This document shows positions 16,936 through 27,473 of a stretch of 64,000 nucleotides of DNA, one piece after another. The stretch is taken from the NCBI GenBank assembly GCA_947172705.1, contig CAMWCA010000002.1:120453-184452 (forward strand), written 5' to 3'. Each line of letters opens with the position of its first letter. Positions within the stretch are counted from its first letter, which is position 1. The DNA comes from an uncultured Lachnospiraceae bacterium. GTDB taxonomy: Bacteria > Bacillota > Clostridia > Lachnospirales > Lachnospiraceae. The position numbers and the translations under genes are program-made. Below the pieces are notes generated by a model, which saw nothing but the letters and a program-made list of their open reading frames with translations, was not told the DNA's origin and made no database searches.

Positions 16936-18279
16936 TTAAAGTATTTCCACTTCCATTCCATAAACCCTTCCGATCTGCAGGATCAGGGGCGCCACATCTC
17001 CCTGGATCACAATGGCATGGTGAGAGGAAAGAGATTCCATTACCTTGTGACCGCTGTTGTGCTTATAGTGGATCAACGCCCCGTTTCTGCAGTCCGAACC
17101 AGGATATCCTACATATTCTTCAAGCTGCGCCTCGATCACGGTTATTTTTTTCAGATCTGCATGGATTTTGGCAAGAACTACGGGACCGCATGCCATTCTG
17201 CAGTCCACTGCAACCGCCTCTTCGTTTACGATTTCCAATACCTTGGGACGCAGCGTCCACTCTGTACAGAAGCTTTGAGGGGCAAAGCCAAAATAACCGC
17301 AATGCACGCCCAATGCATAATTATCAGAATCCGGAAGCTCCGGAAATTGTTCGATCTTTTCATGCTTTAATGCCGCCATTCCCATGAGAAAAGGATAAAG
17401 ATTTGTCATCATAAGCGGCTTGCGAAGAGCACAGTAAAGCACTGTCTCACTCAAAAGGCTCACCAGATCTCCTTCACATGCCCAGAGTATATGATCATAC
17501 TCAAAGAGCCAGTTCCAGGCAAGGCAGGGAGTGGTATCAGCGTAAAAAGATTCGTTCAGGCAATTGCTTCCTACCCCCAGAACATGTTCTTCACTGTTTA
17601 CCATGTCCCGAATTGCCATATACAGTTTTACCGCACGTATCACCGCTTCTTCATTGGCTGTGCAGGGGAAACCGGATCTTTCGCCAAGCAGCTTCTGTGC
17701 CGAATTATGATCCATGCGTTTTGCCTTTTCGCTGACCTCCTTCCAGCTTCGGAAAATTACTTTCACACCAAAATTTTCCTCAATTTTTTGAATGCATTCC
17801 TTCTCCCACCAGAAAAACCTTTTAAATATTTCAGCCTGCATCCCCTCACCAGGGCTGTCCTGAAAGATCAGGAAGCTTCCCCCATCCTTCATGGTCTGCT
17901 TTGAAGCTATGGCGCGGAGGATTACTTTTGCCATTTGGGTGCTGTAAGGAGTGAATACATTGTCCATATGCAGGTTTTCGCGCATGTACGCCGCGATCTC
18001 CCAGTCCCACATTTCTACCGTTCCAAATTCAGAAGTCATGAGAATTACCGGCAGCTTGATAGCGGCAATTTCCGCCCCATGTCCAAACACAGCGCCGATC
18101 ATCTGGGGAAAAAGTACTCCGTGAACCTTTTCCGGTATTTTCTCACCTACTGCAATTGGTTCCAGAAATTCGGCTTCCTCCCCATAAAGCGCTTTCAGAC
18201 GGTCAAGCTGTTGTGCAAGTTCGCCCTGTTCCCTCTGGTTGATTTCCTTAAAACAGAGGGGCTGCAATATTGTTTTCAT
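16936..18279 (-). CDS. L-fucose/L-arabinose isomerase-fold protein
   Basis: A 447-residue protein resembling the FucI/AraA-related group (COG2407), which includes manganese-dependent aldose-ketose isomerases. Supporting signs are the early MTSEFGTVEMWDWE, the NCLNESF region, VHCGYFG and the C-terminal SGHKVMESLSSHHAIVIQGD, where such enzymes carry metal and substrate His residues. The start at 18279 is chosen because AAAGGAG precedes it and it avoids overlap with the ATPase gene; a longer frame to 18348 lacks support. Position between the transporter and the oxidoreductase genes fits an early step on the imported sugar. Low similarity to named isomerases keeps the substrate open. Confidence 0.75.
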   Translation of the reverse strand: MKTILQPLCFKEINQREQGELAQQLDRLKALYGEEAEFLEPIAVGEKIPEKVHGVLFPQMIGAVFGHGAEIAAIKLPVILMTSEFGTVEMWDWEIAAYMRENLHMDNVFTPYSTQMAKVILRAIASKQTMKDGGSFLIFQDSPGEGMQAEIFKRFFWWEKECIQKIEENFGVKVIFRSWKEVSEKAKRMDHNSAQKLLGERSGFPCTANEEAVIRAVKLYMAIRDMVNSEEHVLGVGSNCLNESFYADTTPCLAWNWLFEYDHILWACEGDLVSLLSETVLYCALRKPLMMTNLYPFLMGMAALKHEKIEQFPELPDSDNYALGVHCGYFGFAPQSFCTEWTLRPKVLEIVNEEAVAVDCRMACGPVVLAKIHADLKKITVIEAQLEEYVGYPGSDCRNGALIHYKHNSGHKVMESLSSHHAIVIQGDVAPLILQIGRVYGMEVEIL

Positions 18280-18311
18280 CGTGCATATGCTCCTTTCTTT
18301 CGTGTCCTGGG

Positions 18312-19300
18312 TTACAGCTTCCCTGCAAGCTCTTCCTGCCGCAGGCATGCCGTATAATGTCCGTTTCCCATATCCTTAAGCTGAGGTCTGGTCTGCCTGC
18401 AGGCTTCCGCCGCATAGGGACATCTTGTGTGAAAACGGCATCCCTCAGGGGGATCTACAGGGCTTGGCACATCGCCCTCCAGATAAATTTCATTTTTTAC
18501 CACATCCACATCCGGTACAGGAATCGCGGACATAAGCGCTTGGGTGTAGGGATGGACAGGATTAGAAAACAGTTCCGCCTTGTCCGCCATCTCTACAATG
18601 CTTCCAAGATACATTACGGCAACTCTGTCGCTGATATGCTTTACCACGCTCAGATCGTGAGAAATAAACAGATAGGACAGGTTGTAGGTTTTCTGGATGT
18701 CCCGTATCAGATTCAGAACCTGGCTTCGTATGGAAACATCCAGTGCGGAAACCGGCTCGTCACATACAATAAATTCCGGATCAAGAACCAGCGCCCTGGC
18801 AATGACGATCCGCTGCCTCTGACCGCCTGAAAATTCATGGGGGTATCTGAGCATGTATTCTTCCCTGATTCCCACCACCTGGGCGATCTCCATTACCTTT
18901 TGTACCCGTTCCTGAGGACTTCCTATATGAAATACATCCAAAGGCGCTTTGATGATCTCCATAACGGTCATTCTGGGATTCAGGGAGGCATAAGGGTCCT
19001 GGAAAATCATTTGCAGACTGCGCCGCATTTTGCGCATGGACTCCCGGTCCAGCTCCAGCAGATTTTGACCTTTATAAAATACTTGCCCGCCGGTGGGCTC
19101 GATGAGCCTTAAAATACATCTTCCCAGAGTGGATTTGCCGCAGCCGCTTTCTCCCACCAGTCCAAGGGTTTCTCCTTTGCGGATCTCTAGGGAAACCTGA
19201 TCCACTGCCTTCAGCTTTTTACCCTTGGAAAGAAATCCTTTTCCAACGTCAAATTCCTTTGACAAATTATCAATCCGAATGAGGCTTTCCTCTTTGTTCA

Positions 19301-19304
<4 letters not shown>
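18312..19304 (-). CDS. Dipeptide/oligosaccharide ABC transporter ATPase (DppF/OppF type)
   Basis: A 330-residue ABC ATPase: Walker [10 protein letters not shown] near residue 52, Q-loop [12 protein letters not shown], signature FSGGQRQRI, Walker [13 protein letters not shown], and the oligopeptide C-terminal extension with the Cys-rich [15 protein letters not shown] that binds an Fe-S cluster in DppD-like proteins. It overlaps the DppD-type gene by 4 bases (ATGA), so the two are translated together and form the heterodimeric motor. Confidence 0.93.
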
Positions 19305-20290
<986 letters not shown>

Positions 20291-20316
20291 ATGTGTTCCT
20301 CCGGTTCCATATTTGC

Positions 20317-21168
20317 TTACAGTTTCATTTTGGGATCAAGGGCATCCCGCAGACCATCCCCAAAGAGATTGATACTCAATACCGTCACCAGCAGGCAGAT
20401 TCCCGGCGGAACCCACATCCAGGGACGCATTGCGATCACAGAGACAGATTGCGCCGCATACAGCATATTCCCCCAGGATGCCTTGGGCACCTGAACACCC
20501 ATTCCCAGGAAACTGAGTCCTGACTCCTGTAAAATCGCGTTTGCCACACCGAAGGTAAACGCAATCAGGATGGGCGCAAAGGAATTGGGCAGTATGTAGC
20601 GGATCATGATCGTAAGGTTTTTGGTGCCAACAGCCTTTGCCGCCTCCACATACTCCTTTTCTCTCACAGACAGCACGCTTCCATAAAGCTGCCTTGCAAA
20701 GCCGGGCCATCCCATGATTCCTATGACAATGGTTGCGGTGGACAGGGATGGACCCAGTACGGACACAAGCACCAGAATAAAAACCATGGACGGAAAAGAC
20801 ATGAATACATCCGCCATACGCATGATCACCGTCTCTACCGGACCTTTGTAATAGCCTGCCAGCATACCAAGGGGCACTCCGATGGCAAAGCTGATCAGGG
20901 TGGAAACCAATCCTACATAAAGAGAAGTTCTTCCTCCATAAATCAATCTGGCAAACAGATCCCTTCCCGTATTGTCCGTTCCCAGAATATGCTCCTTACT
21001 GGGAAATGCTCCGAAACCGCTGTATATCTCATATGGTTTTAAATCCATCATCACCGGCAGGAGTAACAGAAGCAGAAGTTCCAGAATCAAAATACACATT
21101 CCCGCCATGGCAAGCTTATGGGTCTTGAATCTTCCCACCACATCCCTGAAATAAGAACTGCGTTTCAT
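20317..21168 (-). CDS. Dipeptide/oligosaccharide ABC transporter permease (DppC type)
   Basis: A 283-residue inner-membrane permease with six predicted spans, an N-terminal OppC-like helix (residues 16-40), the extracellular LGTDNTGRDLFARLIYGGR motif and the EAA cytoplasmic loop EYVEAAKAVGTKNLTIMIRYILPN. The start is the ATG at 21168, placed 8 bases after AAGGAGG; an earlier in-frame GTG at 21177 would overlap that site. Confidence 0.93.
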   Translation of the reverse strand: MKRSSYFRDVVGRFKTHKLAMAGMCILILELLLLLLLPVMMDLKPYEIYSGFGAFPSKEHILGTDNTGRDLFARLIYGGRTSLYVGLVSTLISFAIGVPLGMLAGYYKGPVETVIMRMADVFMSFPSMVFILVLVSVLGPSLSTATIVIGIMGWPGFARQLYGSVLSVREKEYVEAAKAVGTKNLTIMIRYILPNSFAPILIAFTFGVANAILQESGLSFLGMGVQVPKASWGNMLYAAQSVSVIAMRPWMWVPPGICLLVTVLSINLFGDGLRDALDPKMKL

Positions 21169-21182
21169 GAACATCACCTCCT

Positions 21183-22139
21183 TTATTTTCTCGATACTCT
21201 GGGATCAAGCACTCCGTAGAGCAGATCTATGACAATATTTCCAATCAGCACAAAGCTTGCGATTAAAACGGTTATGCCCATGATCGTTGGATAATCCCTG
21301 TAATTAATAGACTGTACCATTAGCGTTCCCATGCCCGGCCAGCTGAATACCTGTTCTGTGATGATGGCGCCTCCGATCAAAGCCGAAAGGGATAAACCGA
21401 CCTGAGTTACCAGAGGAATCAGGGCATTGCGAAAAGCATGAATAAAGACAACAGCCCGTTCTCTGAGTCCTTTTGCCCGTGCCGTTCTTACAAAATCATC
21501 CCCCAGAACTTCCAACATACTGCTTCGCATATGCCTGGTATAAATGCCTACATATTGCAGCATCAGGGTAATCACCGGAAGGATCATATGCTTCAGCAGC
21601 ATGGAAAAGGACTCGCCTGTTCCAGTGTCATACATTCCGCTTGCAGGCAGAATGCCAAGTTTGATACTAAAAAGATATACCAGTATCATCGCTGCAAAGA
21701 AATTCGGCATAGCCGCCCCTATGAAGGAAAATACAGAGGAAGCATAATCCCATGGGGAATAGGGTCTGTATGCCGCCACGATCCCCAGCGGCACTGCGAT
21801 CAGTATCGCCAGAATCAGCGCCGTCACTGTGAGCATCAGCGTAGGTCCGATTCTTTCTCCAAGCATTTCCGTTACCGGGCGCATGGTACGGTAAGATACC
21901 CCCAGATTTCCATGCAGGACATTTTTAAGCCAAATGATATATTGCACATAGACGGGCTGATCCAGTCCCATCTGCGCTTCCATCCTCGCCACATCTTCCT
22001 GAGTCAGATTGCTGGTGCCCGCCAGAATCATTTCAACCGGGCTGCCCGGCGCCAAAGAAGCCAGAATATAAACGAGTACTGTTATGCCCAAAAAGGTTAC
22101 CGCCGCTATAAGCAGGCGTTTTATGATGTACTTTCCCAA
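21183..22139 (-). CDS. Dipeptide/oligosaccharide ABC transporter permease (DppB type)
   Basis: A 318-residue permease with an N-terminal GKYIIKRLLIAAVTFLG helix, the DppB periplasmic region LGLDQPVYVQYIIWL and the EAA loop FVRTARAKGLRERAV. A TTG at 22139 is chosen as start: AAAGGAG lies 9 bases ahead and homologues begin here. The longer frame to 22184 would start inside the terminator hairpin behind the binding-protein gene. Confidence 0.92.
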   Translation of the reverse strand: MGKYIIKRLLIAAVTFLGITVLVYILASLAPGSPVEMILAGTSNLTQEDVARMEAQMGLDQPVYVQYIIWLKNVLHGNLGVSYRTMRPVTEMLGERIGPTLMLTVTALILAILIAVPLGIVAAYRPYSPWDYASSVFSFIGAAMPNFFAAMILVYLFSIKLGILPASGMYDTGTGESFSMLLKHMILPVITLMLQYVGIYTRHMRSSMLEVLGDDFVRTARAKGLRERAVVFIHAFRNALIPLVTQVGLSLSALIGGAIITEQVFSWPGMGTLMVQSINYRDYPTIMGITVLIASFVLIGNIVIDLLYGVLDPRVSRK

Positions 22140-22169
22140 GTGTGCAGACTCCTTTCGCTCCTGTTTTTT

Positions 22170-22216
22170 AAAAAAACGGCACACCGCCCACTTTGAATCA
22201 GTTTGGCAGTGTGCCG
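22170..22216 (-). terminator. Terminator/attenuator between binding protein and permease genes
   Basis: CGGCACAC (22216-22209) pairs with GTGTGCCG (22184-22177) around a partly paired loop, followed on the minus strand by seven T residues. It lies in the 85-base gap after the binding-protein stop and probably lowers transcription of the downstream transporter and enzyme genes relative to the binding protein. Confidence 0.75.
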
Positions 22217-22224
22217 CCGGGTTT

Positions 22225-23919
22225 TTAATCTACTTTCCAATTCCAGTAGTCAAATACTGACATCGACATATCTTCTGTTTTCATATTGCTGAGTCTGTTG
22301 TTGTAGATCACCGTTATATCAGGGGAATACAGGAAATAATAGCATTCCGCCTCTGCATGCCACAACTGCAGCTGGCTTGCATACTCTTTGATCTCCTCGT
22401 CTGTCAGCGCTGTCATGATCTTGCTGAACAGATCCTGTCCTGTAGGGTCTGTCACATGGGACAGATTATACATACCGCCTATGGTAAAGAAATCCTGATT
22501 TTCCAGCGGATTTGCGCCATCGCTGGAAGTCTTCATAATACCGAAGTCCGCCTGCTTGTCGCGCATCATCTGCATCATGGTGGAAAGATCTGCCGACTGT
22601 ACATTAACGGTTACGCCGATATTTGCCATATCCCTCTGGAATAAGGTTGCTGTCTGCTCTCTCAGAGAGTCTCCGGCTACTGTCACAATCAGAAGCTCCT
22701 GGCTAAAGTCAAAATTATTTTCCTCAAGAATCTTCTTGGCATTTTCAGGGTCATACTTATTACTGAAGCTTACCTGTGAAATAGCGGGATCATAGTACAG
22801 GTTGTTGCTGGCATACATGCCTTCACGTACGGTACCTTTGCCTCCCACCAGCTCTTTCACCATTTCTTCCCGGTTGATCGCCATATCAAATGCCTGTCTG
22901 GTCTTTACGTCAAACTTTTCGTTGTCTACGATCAGCCATACATGACCGGGAGACTGAAGAGATTCAACCACCAGGTTGTCCTGCGCTTCCGCCATGGGCA
23001 CATCTGTAATGGGGAAAGAAACGCGGCTTCCGGGAATCAGGTCAACTTCCCCGCTCATCAGGGATGACAGAAGGTTTGCGGATGCAATGCTTCGAATTAC
23101 AAGCTTGTCAAATCCGATTTCTCCCATGTAGTAATCCTTGTTCACGGTGTATACAACTCTCTCTCCGGGTACTGTGCTTTCATATTTGAAAGGACCGTTC
23201 CCCACAGGGTTGTTCCAGAAATCTGATTCCATAAATTCCGCAGGAGTCACATCCTTTAACAGATGCTCCGGAAGAACAAAGAAAAAGCTTGCCTGTTTCA
23301 GGAACATAGATCCTGACATGGGTTTTTTCATGTTCATCTTTACGGTCAGATCATCGATCTTTTCTACTTCTACGCTGTCTGTGGATAATTCCACGCCGCT
23401 GTCGTCGGTTCCGGCTACATTCTGCATCAGCTGGCGTCTGCTGGTTACGATGTCTCCCTTTGTAATCAGTTTGCAGGTAAACACCACATCATCCGCCGTA
23501 ACCGGCTCTCCGTCGTGCCACTTGGCATTGCCATTCAGATGGAAGGTAATGGACAAATTGTCATCGGACACTTCCCATTTCTCCGCCAGGCGGGGATAAA
23601 CGCTTCCGGACATTCCCTGTGCAATCAGATTGTCGTAGATCTGGTTGCAGACCGTATCACCCATAACGCCTGTGGATGAATAGGGATTTAAACTGTTCCA
23701 GGTCTGGTCATAGGCGATGGTGACAATTTTTTCTTCTGTACTTTCCTTGCTGTCTGCTGTTTCTGTGTCACCGCTGTCATTGGATACCTGTTCGTTTGTG
23801 CTGCCGCCCTGAGGCTGGCTGTCCGCCGCGGGACTATCCTGCGCAGATCCGCCGCACGCACATAGCGTAAGTCCCAGAATGGCTGCTGTTACTAGTGCTA
23901 ATCCTTTTTTGTACTTCAT
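22225..23919 (-). CDS. ABC transporter substrate-binding lipoprotein, family 5 (DppA-like)
   Basis: A 564-residue extracellular solute-binding protein of SBP family 5. Signal peptide with lipobox LCAC (lipid Cys near residue 21), then an acidic Ser/Gln/Gly linker, then the family pattern WNSLNPYSSTGV, LAEKWEVSDDNLSITFHL, AKWHDGEPVTADDVVF and GNGPFKYES. The ATG at 23919 is preferred since AAGGAGG lies 6 bases before it; an upstream frame start at 23943 lacks a site. First gene of a ten-gene operon. Family 5 proteins bind peptides, opines or oligosaccharides; the downstream sugar enzymes favour a carbohydrate or glycoside. Confidence 0.92.
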   Translation of the reverse strand: MKYKKGLALVTAAILGLTLCACGGSAQDSPAADSQPQGGSTNEQVSNDSGDTETADSKESTEEKIVTIAYDQTWNSLNPYSSTGVMGDTVCNQIYDNLIAQGMSGSVYPRLAEKWEVSDDNLSITFHLNGNAKWHDGEPVTADDVVFTCKLITKGDIVTSRRQLMQNVAGTDDSGVELSTDSVEVEKIDDLTVKMNMKKPMSGSMFLKQASFFFVLPEHLLKDVTPAEFMESDFWNNPVGNGPFKYESTVPGERVVYTVNKDYYMGEIGFDKLVIRSIASANLLSSLMSGEVDLIPGSRVSFPITDVPMAEAQDNLVVESLQSPGHVWLIVDNEKFDVKTRQAFDMAINREEMVKELVGGKGTVREGMYASNNLYYDPAISQVSFSNKYDPENAKKILEENNFDFSQELLIVTVAGDSLREQTATLFQRDMANIGVTVNVQSADLSTMMQMMRDKQADFGIMKTSSDGANPLENQDFFTIGGMYNLSHVTDPTGQDLFSKIMTALTDEEIKEYASQLQLWHAEAECYYFLYSPDITVIYNNRLSNMKTEDMSMSVFDYWNWKVD

Positions 23920-23987
23920 CATATTCCTCCTTTTTATTTTCATATCTTGCGATATGGTATTTTATGGTTATATATGTTTTTGTTTCC

Positions 23988-24020
23988 TTTCGTTTTTTAT
24001 TATTATATGATTTTCGTTTC
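23988..24020. promoter_or_regulatory. Candidate DeoR-type operators over the binding-protein promoter
   Basis: TTTCGTTTT at 23988-23996 covers the expected transcription start, and TTTTCGTTTC at 24011-24020 lies inside the -35/-10 spacer. Both match TTCGTTTT at 10873-10880 upstream of the deoR-family gene. Binding here would block RNA polymerase. Found by inspection. Confidence 0.5.
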
Positions 24021-24030
24021 TTGTTGTCAA
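24002..24030 (-). promoter_or_regulatory. Consensus sigma-A promoter of the ten-gene sugar operon
   Basis: TTGACA (24030-24025), 17-bp spacer, TATAAT (24007-24002) on the minus strand, about 85 bases upstream of the binding-protein start. Confidence 0.9.
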
Positions 24031-24084
24031 TAGTTATTTTGGTATTCTCTGTTAAGATTAACATTCAATTTTATATGAAATAAA

Positions 24085-24126
24085 AACAAAAAAAATTAAG
24101 CCACAAATTTAATTTTGTGACTTAAT
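24085..24126 (-). terminator. Intrinsic terminator after the LysM gene
   Basis: On the minus strand ATTAAGTCACAAA pairs with TTTGTGGCTTAAT (one G-U pair) and is followed by a run of T. It separates the LysM-gene transcript from the sugar-operon promoter. Nothing else is evident in the 24031-24180 gap. Confidence 0.75.
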
Positions 24127-24180
24127 ACTAAATTTTACTATTTAATTCCATAATCTAGTTATTATTATCGTTTATTATTG

Positions 24181-25209
24181 CTACCTTCCCATTTTCTCCA
24201 TTGTCCTCTCCTCCAGGTCAGGCTCTGTATTTACATCCTCCAAAAGCCCTTCAAAAAGCGCATCCAGAAAGGCGAAGGAATAAAACATCCCCGGAATTTC
24301 CCATTTTTCATTCGGGGTAATGGACATATTGGAATCATTGACGGTAAAGCCCTCTCCGTCCTCTTCCCTGAAAAGTTCGTTGACGGACGCGGTTATGTAG
24401 CGGACATATTCCTGAATATTGTCCTCTTCCTCAAATCCACACCCGATAAATTCCGCCTGAATATGGTCGGTCACTTTTAACCCTGCGCATCCATGAACGG
24501 AAAATTCCGGGTCATAATCCGGAAAAATATGCCAGTTAAAAGAATACAGGAACACCTCTCCGGAACGCCCTTCCTGATCCTCCATAAGATAATGATTAAA
24601 TTCCAGACCGGATATCTTCTGAGGATAATTTTTCTCTGCATGTGCGGCGATTTTTTCCTGACACTTTTCCCAATCCTTAAGGCTTTGAACCGTCTCCCGT
24701 TTCTTATCCTGTATCAGGCAGAAGATCATCTTTCCACTGCCATCCGCCAAGACGAAATTTCCCCCTGCGCCTCCTATATCGCCTGTTCTCACCGTCCAGC
24801 CGAAAGGCTGGTCCATAGCGTAATCTCCCATCTGAATACCGCCGTATTTCATGGCGCTGTGGTCTCTTACAATATAGGATCTCCGGGAGACGTCAAGAAG
24901 CATCCCCGGATGGATTAAGTCAGGATCGGTTATCAGCGCCTGGTTATTCTGAATCAGCTCCGTATAATATGCACCGCTGCCCCAAAGAGCTTTGGCGATG
25001 CTCCAGAGGCAGTCTCCCTGTTTCACTTCATAACGGCTCTCGCCTTCGGTGAGAATCAGACAGTTTTCCTCCTCCCCCAAAGGAATATCAGCGGTAAGAG
25101 GATATCTTTCACTGGAAAAAGCCTTCGCGCTGCTTCCCAGGAATACAAAGACCACAATTCCCGCACCCAATAAAAAGCGGATTCTTTTATTTAATATTCC
25201 CAATTCCAT
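24181..25209 (-). CDS. LysM-domain secreted or membrane-anchored protein of unknown function
   Basis: A 342-residue protein with an N-terminal hydrophobic signal (residues 10-30) and one LysM repeat at about 57-107 (YEVKQGDCLWSIAKALWGSG...IHPGMLLDV), which binds peptidoglycan glycans. The remaining 230 residues are acidic and match no domain I recognise. The start at 25209 overlaps the upstream gene by 19 bases, with AGGAGA 12 bases ahead, so the two are probably co-translated. The pair lies between the RNase G gene and the sugar island. Confidence 0.75.
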   Translation of the reverse strand: MELGILNKRIRFLLGAGIVVFVFLGSSAKAFSSERYPLTADIPLGEEENCLILTEGESRYEVKQGDCLWSIAKALWGSGAYYTELIQNNQALITDPDLIHPGMLLDVSRRSYIVRDHSAMKYGGIQMGDYAMDQPFGWTVRTGDIGGAGGNFVLADGSGKMIFCLIQDKKRETVQSLKDWEKCQEKIAAHAEKNYPQKISGLEFNHYLMEDQEGRSGEVFLYSFNWHIFPDYDPEFSVHGCAGLKVTDHIQAEFIGCGFEEEDNIQEYVRYITASVNELFREEDGEGFTVNDSNMSITPNEKWEIPGMFYSFAFLDALFEGLLEDVNTEPDLEERTMEKMGR

Positions 25210-26177
25210 ACGCTTGCGTTTTCTCCTAACCAGATATTTTCCTTTTTATCTTCACAGGGAAGAACTTCCCCTGCGGCAACGGATTTTTCATATTTATTCC
25301 AAAATTCACTTTCCTTCTTAAAAGGCTCCAGTTCCTCCGGTGTAAGTTCCGCATAGTAGCTTCTGTTTAAAGGTTCTCCGGTATAGGCGTATTCCAGTAT
25401 GGGGTCCAGGGAAACGCCGATCACAAAGTTTTTATCCTCTGTCACATAGAAGAAGGGATTGCACACATATTTCTCATTGATATCCTCATTATTTTGCAAA
25501 AACCATGATAAAACATATTCCAGCATTTCATCATCCGCATATTCTTCCCCCAGCTCGTCGCTCATGGATCTGTCCCACTGGGCAATTAGTTCTTTGTTGA
25601 CTTCCAGAATATCTGATAATTCATAGCACTCTCCCGTCATAAGATCCAAAGTGAGGGCGCGCTCCGTTCCATTGGTCATCCATACAGGGTTGCCTGCCGA
25701 ATAATACTCCTTAAAATCTGCACATAAAAGATACTGGCTGTGAAAAGGAATATCGCAGTTTACATCGCTGGCAAAAATGCTGAAATGTTCCTCCTGAAAT
25801 CCCTTCACCTCATCAGAAGGAGACAAATGCCAATAGGTGACCCGATCCATCGCCGTATCGTACATCAGCTGGTTTAACGGTGTCTGCACCTCCTGATCGA
25901 TTCCTGAAAGCACAGGATACTCTACTGTGATCACATCCCAATAGTCATACTCTTCCGAGTATTCCACATAATACTGCTCCTTTTGAACCGTATATTCCTC
26001 ATAACCCTTCTCTGGAAGATTTCTGAATACAAAGACGGCGGCGCCGCAGCAAATAAGAAGCAGCGCTAAAATAGCGGTTCCAATCAGGATGCCCTTCTTT
26101 TTTCCTCTTTTTGGCGCTTCCCTTCCCTCCTCTGAGCGCTGTTCCTCTGTTATGGTCTGCATTTCTCTTTCGTTCAT
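25191..26177 (-). CDS. Single-pass membrane protein with DUF3298/RsiV-like extracellular domain
   Basis: A 328-residue protein: charged cytoplasmic N terminus (residues 1-27, with RGKKKG), one membrane span at about 28-48, then an acidic, Tyr- and Glu-rich extracellular domain. The pattern VEYPVLSGIDQEVQTPLNQLM and a late NFVIGVSLDPI recall DUF3298 proteins such as the RsiV anti-sigma factor, but no sigma-factor gene is adjacent. The ATG at 26177 is preferred (GGCGGGGG just before); a longer frame to 26255 runs through the intergenic region, which has a TATAAT at 26238-26233. Function unknown. Confidence 0.65.
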   Translation of the reverse strand: MNEREMQTITEEQRSEEGREAPKRGKKKGILIGTAILALLLICCGAAVFVFRNLPEKGYEEYTVQKEQYYVEYSEEYDYWDVITVEYPVLSGIDQEVQTPLNQLMYDTAMDRVTYWHLSPSDEVKGFQEEHFSIFASDVNCDIPFHSQYLLCADFKEYYSAGNPVWMTNGTERALTLDLMTGECYELSDILEVNKELIAQWDRSMSDELGEEYADDEMLEYVLSWFLQNNEDINEKYVCNPFFYVTEDKNFVIGVSLDPILEYAYTGEPLNRSYYAELTPEELEPFKKESEFWNKYEKSVAAGEVLPCEDKKENIWLGENASVWNWEY

Positions 26178-26262
26178 AATCCCCCGCCTTTCCCAATGGT
26201 TAAAAATTTTACCTGTTCTGTTATTTCTTTTCATTATACCTGAGAAATGCATCAAAACTGCA

Positions 26263-27465
26263 TCATAACTGTATCATATTTGCATGATCTAAAAATTCTT
26301 TGAGAGGTTTGTTCACCTTTTTCCTGGTGATCTCCACCACACCCAGCTTTGTCATATCTACAAGTCTTGTGGGAGTCTTATCTTTCCGCAGATATCCGTC
26401 CAGGGTATCCAACAGCTTCCGGTTATCCTCATCAGACTCCATATTGATAAAATCCACCATGATCATACCGGAATAATTTCTGATACGAAGCTGCCTCGCC
26501 ACTTCCTTTGCCGCCTCCAGATTCACCTTTAAATAGTAATCTCTGCTGTTTTTATGCTTTCCTTCGGTCTTACCGGAATTCACGTCGATCACTACCATGG
26601 CCTCGGTAGGCTCGATCACCAGATAACCGCCGCAGCTCAGCCACACCTTTTTTCCAAGGGCTTCCTTAAGGTGGGTATCTATGCTGTATAATGCCGAAAG
26701 GGAAAGAAGCTGATCTTCATAAAAACGAATCCTTCTATCGGGAAAAGTTTCTGAAAGAAGCTCCCAAACCTCCCGCTGGTCCGTTACGATCTCCTCATAA
26801 TCGGTAAAGGCGATATTCCGGATCTGACTGATCAAAGGAGATTCCTTCCGGTAAAAGCAGGTATAACAGGTGCGATGGCGGTAAGTATCCATGACAGACT
26901 TTAAAATGCCGGAAAGAAGCGCAAGTTCCTGCAGAAGCGGTGCAGGATCTTCCAGCTTTCCGGCATTGGTGCGAATCGTAAAACGGAAGCCTCCGGGATC
27001 CTTTATTTTTGCGTCTGTAAGCGCCTGCCTGATCCGCTCTTTTTCTTCCGAATTCAGTTTTTTAGAATAATGAACGCCATGCCCCGAGTTGCTGCAGACA
27101 CAGTAGCTTCCGGTGAGAGTAAGGGTACAGGATGCAGTGGGCGGTTTGGTTTTCAGCGCTTCCCCGGTGATCTGTACTACCACCTCATCTCCTGCTTTCA
27201 GAGTTTCCCCTTCCCCAAGGACTCTGTTTGATACCAGCGCTTCTTTGCATTCTGAAAGGGAAAGATAGACCCGCCGGTTTCCCTCAATGGTTAAAAAGGC
27301 GCTGTTCATTCCCGGCACAAGATCGTTCACTTTAGCAAGATAAATATTTCCCAAAATACTTTTTTCCGTCAAAAGAGGAACAGCTTCTATGACAGTGGGC
27401 TTTTTCCCTTCAAACAGGAAAAGCAATAACACATTTTCTCTTCTGGTGATGATCAATTTTCCCAT
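26263..27465 (-). CDS. Ribonuclease G/E family protein
   Basis: A 400-residue Rne/Rng endoribonuclease. An S1-like RNA-binding region covers about residues 36-120 (NIYLAKVNDLVPGMNSAFL), and the DNase I-like catalytic region holds the metal-binding Asp294 (MVVIDVNSGK) and Asp338 (IMVDFINM). It is shorter than E. coli RNase G (489) and lacks an evident zinc-link CPxC motif, as is common in Clostridia. It follows the TIGR03936 gene by 8 bases. In related genomes this gene often directly precedes rplU; here the two are 21 kb apart. Confidence 0.9.
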   Translation of the reverse strand: MGKLIITRRENVLLLFLFEGKKPTVIEAVPLLTEKSILGNIYLAKVNDLVPGMNSAFLTIEGNRRVYLSLSECKEALVSNRVLGEGETLKAGDEVVVQITGEALKTKPPTASCTLTLTGSYCVCSNSGHGVHYSKKLNSEEKERIRQALTDAKIKDPGGFRFTIRTNAGKLEDPAPLLQELALLSGILKSVMDTYRHRTCYTCFYRKESPLISQIRNIAFTDYEEIVTDQREVWELLSETFPDRRIRFYEDQLLSLSALYSIDTHLKEALGKKVWLSCGGYLVIEPTEAMVVIDVNSGKTEGKHKNSRDYYLKVNLEAAKEVARQLRIRNYSGMIMVDFINMESDEDNRKLLDTLDGYLRKDKTPTRLVDMTKLGVVEITRKKVNKPLKEFLDHANMIQL

Positions 27466-27473
27466 GGCTTACC

